A stretch of DNA of 64,000 nt, from the NCBI RefSeq assembly GCF_001265075.1, contig NZ_LFKO01000001.1, positions 373,527 through 437,526 of the forward strand. The letters run 5' to 3'. The DNA comes from Salinicoccus sp. YB14-2. GTDB lineage: Bacteria > Bacillota > Bacilli > Staphylococcales > Salinicoccaceae. Positions 62,283 through 64,000 of the stretch are shown here, piece by piece (the first letter of the stretch is position 1; every line of letters starts with the position of its first letter). The notes beneath the pieces are model-generated. The model was not told the origin of the DNA and made no database searches. It was given only the letters and a program-made list of their open reading frames with translations. The position numbers and the translations under genes were made by a program.

Positions 62283-63665
62283 TTATACATTAACTTTTTT
62301 TGCTATTTCAACTTTTTTAGCATGATGATTCTCTGAAATTCTCACTTTATCTTTTCCAAACAGATTCTCTCTTAAAGTGGATGCTTCATATTCCGTTCTG
62401 TAGCTGCCGCGCTCCTGAAGCACCGGAATTACATACTCTATGAAATCTTCGAAAGTCACAGGGCTTGCTGCCTGGATGATGTTAAATCCATCAGCATCAC
62501 CAATATTCGCCATCGCTTCAAGTTCATCTGCAATCTGTTCAGGTGTACCGACCACCTTGGTTGCCCCTATGCCGAGTCCGTGATGAAGCACTGCTTCTCT
62601 GACTGTCCATTTCCTGGTCGTGCTTGCCGAATATTTTTTGAGGAAACCGTGCGATGCTTCCGTCTCTGCGTCTTCTACATATTGATCCGGTTCATATTGG
62701 GAGAAATCGACGCCGGTATGTCCTGAAAGCATTGCTGCCGTCCCCTCGTAGCTCACATAGGATAGAAGCTCTTCATATTTCTCCTGTGCTTCTTCTTCCG
62801 TACGTCCAACAATGGGTACGATACCCGGGAAGATTTTTATATCTTCAGCATTCCTGCCATTTTCCACTGCACGTTTCCTGATGTCTGAAGTGAATGCTTT
62901 CAATTCTTCCAGGTCACTCGCAAGTGTCGTAAACAGAGCTTCCGCATGTTTTGCCGCAAACGCCTTACCCTTTTCAGAAGCCCCTGCCTGGAATAATACC
63001 GGGGTACGCTGAGGTGATGGCTCTACCAGATGTTCACCCGGTACACTGAAAAATTCACCTCTGTGCTTGATTGGATGGACTTTATCCGGATTCACATAGA
63101 CACCTGTTTCTTTATTCGCCTCTACAGCATCTTCTTCCCAGCTGTGTTCCCATAATTTATAGACAACGTCCATATATTCGTCTGCACGGTCGTATCTTGT
63201 ATCATGTTTGATCTGACCTTCCATACCGAGGTTTATCGCCTCACTGTTCAAATAGGATGTGACGATGTTCCACGCCACACGTCCTTTTGTCAGGTGGTCC
63301 AAAGTTGAAAATTCACGTGCCAATTTATAAGGTTCCGTATACGTTGCAGAATAAGTCGGTGCAAAACCGATATGATTTGTCACAGCTGCCATGGCTGAAA
63401 TCGGAAGCAGAGGGTTATGGAGCGGTACCTGCACTGCATTTTTAATCGCAGCTTCCGAACTATCCCCGTAAACATCATATATCCCTAAAACATCGGCCAA
63501 AAATACTGCATCGAATTTTCCTTTTTCCAGAAGTTTCGCAAGATCAGTCCAGTAATCCAAGTCACTATGACGGCTCCCCTGATCCTTTGGATGACGCCAC
63601 AGTCCCGGTGAGTGCGGTGCGACAGAGTTTAGAGTAAATCCATTCAGACGAATTTGTTTTTTCAT
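62283..63665 (-). CDS. FMN-dependent monooxygenase (NtaA/SnaA/DszA/YxeK group)
   Basis: 460 aa luciferase-like flavin monooxygenase. GLWRHPKDQGSRHSDLDYW, FLADVLGIYDVYG, PTYSATYTEPYKLAREF, GRVAWNIVTS and VLFQAGASEKGK are family blocks. Uses reduced FMN and O2 to oxidise a C-S, C-N or S-containing substrate. An S-box leader upstream places it under SAM control, so a role in scavenging sulfur from an organosulfur compound is likely; YxeK, a relative, acts on S-(2-succino)cysteine derivatives. AAAGGGAG precedes the ATG. Substrate unproven. Confidence 0.88.
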   Translation of the reverse strand: MKKQIRLNGFTLNSVAPHSPGLWRHPKDQGSRHSDLDYWTDLAKLLEKGKFDAVFLADVLGIYDVYGDSSEAAIKNAVQVPLHNPLLPISAMAAVTNHIGFAPTYSATYTEPYKLAREFSTLDHLTKGRVAWNIVTSYLNSEAINLGMEGQIKHDTRYDRADEYMDVVYKLWEHSWEEDAVEANKETGVYVNPDKVHPIKHRGEFFSVPGEHLVEPSPQRTPVLFQAGASEKGKAFAAKHAEALFTTLASDLEELKAFTSDIRKRAVENGRNAEDIKIFPGIVPIVGRTEEEAQEKYEELLSYVSYEGTAAMLSGHTGVDFSQYEPDQYVEDAETEASHGFLKKYSASTTRKWTVREAVLHHGLGIGATKVVGTPEQIADELEAMANIGDADGFNIIQAASPVTFEDFIEYVIPVLQERGSYRTEYEASTLRENLFGKDKVRISENHHAKKVEIAKKVNV

Positions 63666-63724
63666 AAGTAATTTCTCCCTTTAACATTGATCAACTTAAA
63701 TCTTACTGAGCCAGTAGGAATAGA

Positions 63725-63750
63725 AAAAGCCTCTTCCTGAGGAAGAGGCT
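63725..63750 (-). terminator. Expression-platform terminator of the S-box
   Basis: AGCCTCTTCC and GGAAGAGGCT form a perfect 10-bp stem with a 3-nt loop, followed on the minus strand by TTTTTC. It lies between the aptamer and the monooxygenase gene and would form when SAM is bound. Confidence 0.9.
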
Positions 63751-63764
63751 GCTATGATAAACAC

Positions 63765-63878
63765 TCCCCCTCATCTTTCAAGCACACGGCTTGTTGGAAT
63801 GGGCACCTTCCACTATAAAAAGTGAGGTTGCCGCAGGATCTCAGGACCAATTTCCTCCCCTGCTCTGGATAAGGACTT
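63765..63878 (-). promoter_or_regulatory. SAM-I riboswitch (S-box) of the monooxygenase gene
   Basis: Minus-strand core: CTTATCCAGAGCAGGGGAGG, CCTGCGGCAACC, GAAGGTGCCCATTCCAACAAG and a closing GAAAGATGAGG, all in S-box order and spacing. Followed by an intrinsic terminator, hence transcriptional control: off when SAM is plentiful. Confidence 0.92.
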
Positions 63879-63900
63879 TATTCTGTTTTAAGTTAAATAT

Positions 63901-63930
63901 CATACTATCAGGGTATGAATAGTATGTCAA
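63901..63930 (-). promoter_or_regulatory. Promoter of the S-box transcript with overlapping inverted repeat
   Basis: TTGACA (63925-63930, perfect), 17 nt, TAGTAT (63902-63907) on the minus strand. A perfect inverted repeat CATACTAT-N10-ATAGTATG (63901-63926) covers the -10 and the spacer and touches the -35, as a repressor operator would. Confidence 0.75.
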
Positions 63931-63978
63931 ACATAATTATTAGAAAAGTTGATTATTTCTGAAGAATGAGATTAAAAA

Positions 63979-64000
63979 TGGGGCTCGGACATAAGTCCTT
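63979..64000 (+). repeat. Second copy of the GGGGCTGGGACATAAG repeat, cut by the window end
   Basis: GGGGCTCGGACATAAGTCCT matches the copy at 40715 with one substitution (C for G). The hairpin part, if present, lies beyond the window. Confidence 0.75.

Overview
The window is a 64 kb chromosomal piece of a low-GC Gram-positive coccus or rod, most likely a member of the Staphylococcaceae (Jeotgalicoccus/Salinicoccus/Macrococcus-like). The clues are strong AGGAGG ribosome binding sites, TTG/GTG starts, a staphylococcal-type class I aldolase, groESL next to a CPBP protease, an HrcA/CIRCE site, T-box and SAM-I (S-box) leaders, and a GGGGCTGGGACATAAG intergenic repeat that I recall from staphylococci. 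The genus is inference. No rRNA, tRNA, insertion sequence or CRISPR array was recognised.

Left third (1-25.7 kb): a cell-surface polymer locus, almost all on the minus strand. From its promoter near 22.75 kb it encodes two GT4-type glycosyltransferases, a TuaG-like GT2, an ABC-2 exporter whose ATPase is two nucleotide-binding domains fused in one chain, two large paralogous TPR+GT2 proteins, a TupA-like ATP-grasp protein, then six paralogous cyanophycin-synthetase-like ATP-grasp proteins each ending in an acylphosphatase-like domain, and a YheC/D-like ATP-grasp protein. Two nucleotide-sugar dehydrogenases (Ugd/TuaD-like and WbpO/TviB-like) flank it divergently. Uronic-acid precursors, glycosyltransferases, exporter and eight ATP-grasp enzymes together suggest a uronic-acid glycan decorated or copolymerised with amino acids, analogous to the teichuronopeptide of alkaliphilic bacilli. 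This is the most novel system in the window.

Middle (25.9-41 kb): glycerophosphodiesterase, luxS, a PadR/HAAS-type pair, a two-component system facing a three-gene ABC exporter (LnrJKLMN-like layout), class I aldolase, an array of six 51-bp GC-rich repeats, an NRDE protein, a PLD-like protein with an RDD protein, a UbiA-family gene broken by one in-frame stop, and a probable deletion scar where an S-box leader has lost its gene.

Right part (41-64 kb): groESL with CIRCE, a CPBP protease, lemA/ygcG-like genes, a PPK2-type kinase, pepF, an LPXTG protein, an RpiR regulator, a GH32-like protein lacking its nucleophile, tatC-tatA-rex divergent from an ABC-F gene, a cluster of about nine DnaA boxes, an ABC drug-exporter pair, a small stress-type protein behind a sigma-B-like promoter, a T-box-led argS with two frameshifts, a RimJ/RimL-like acetyltransferase, and an S-box-led FMN monooxygenase. 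The block ABC-F/rex/tatA/tatC plus CPBP/groES/groEL parallels the ydiF-rex-tatAY-tatCY-ydiL-groESL region of Bacillus subtilis, here split by about 9 kb of other genes.
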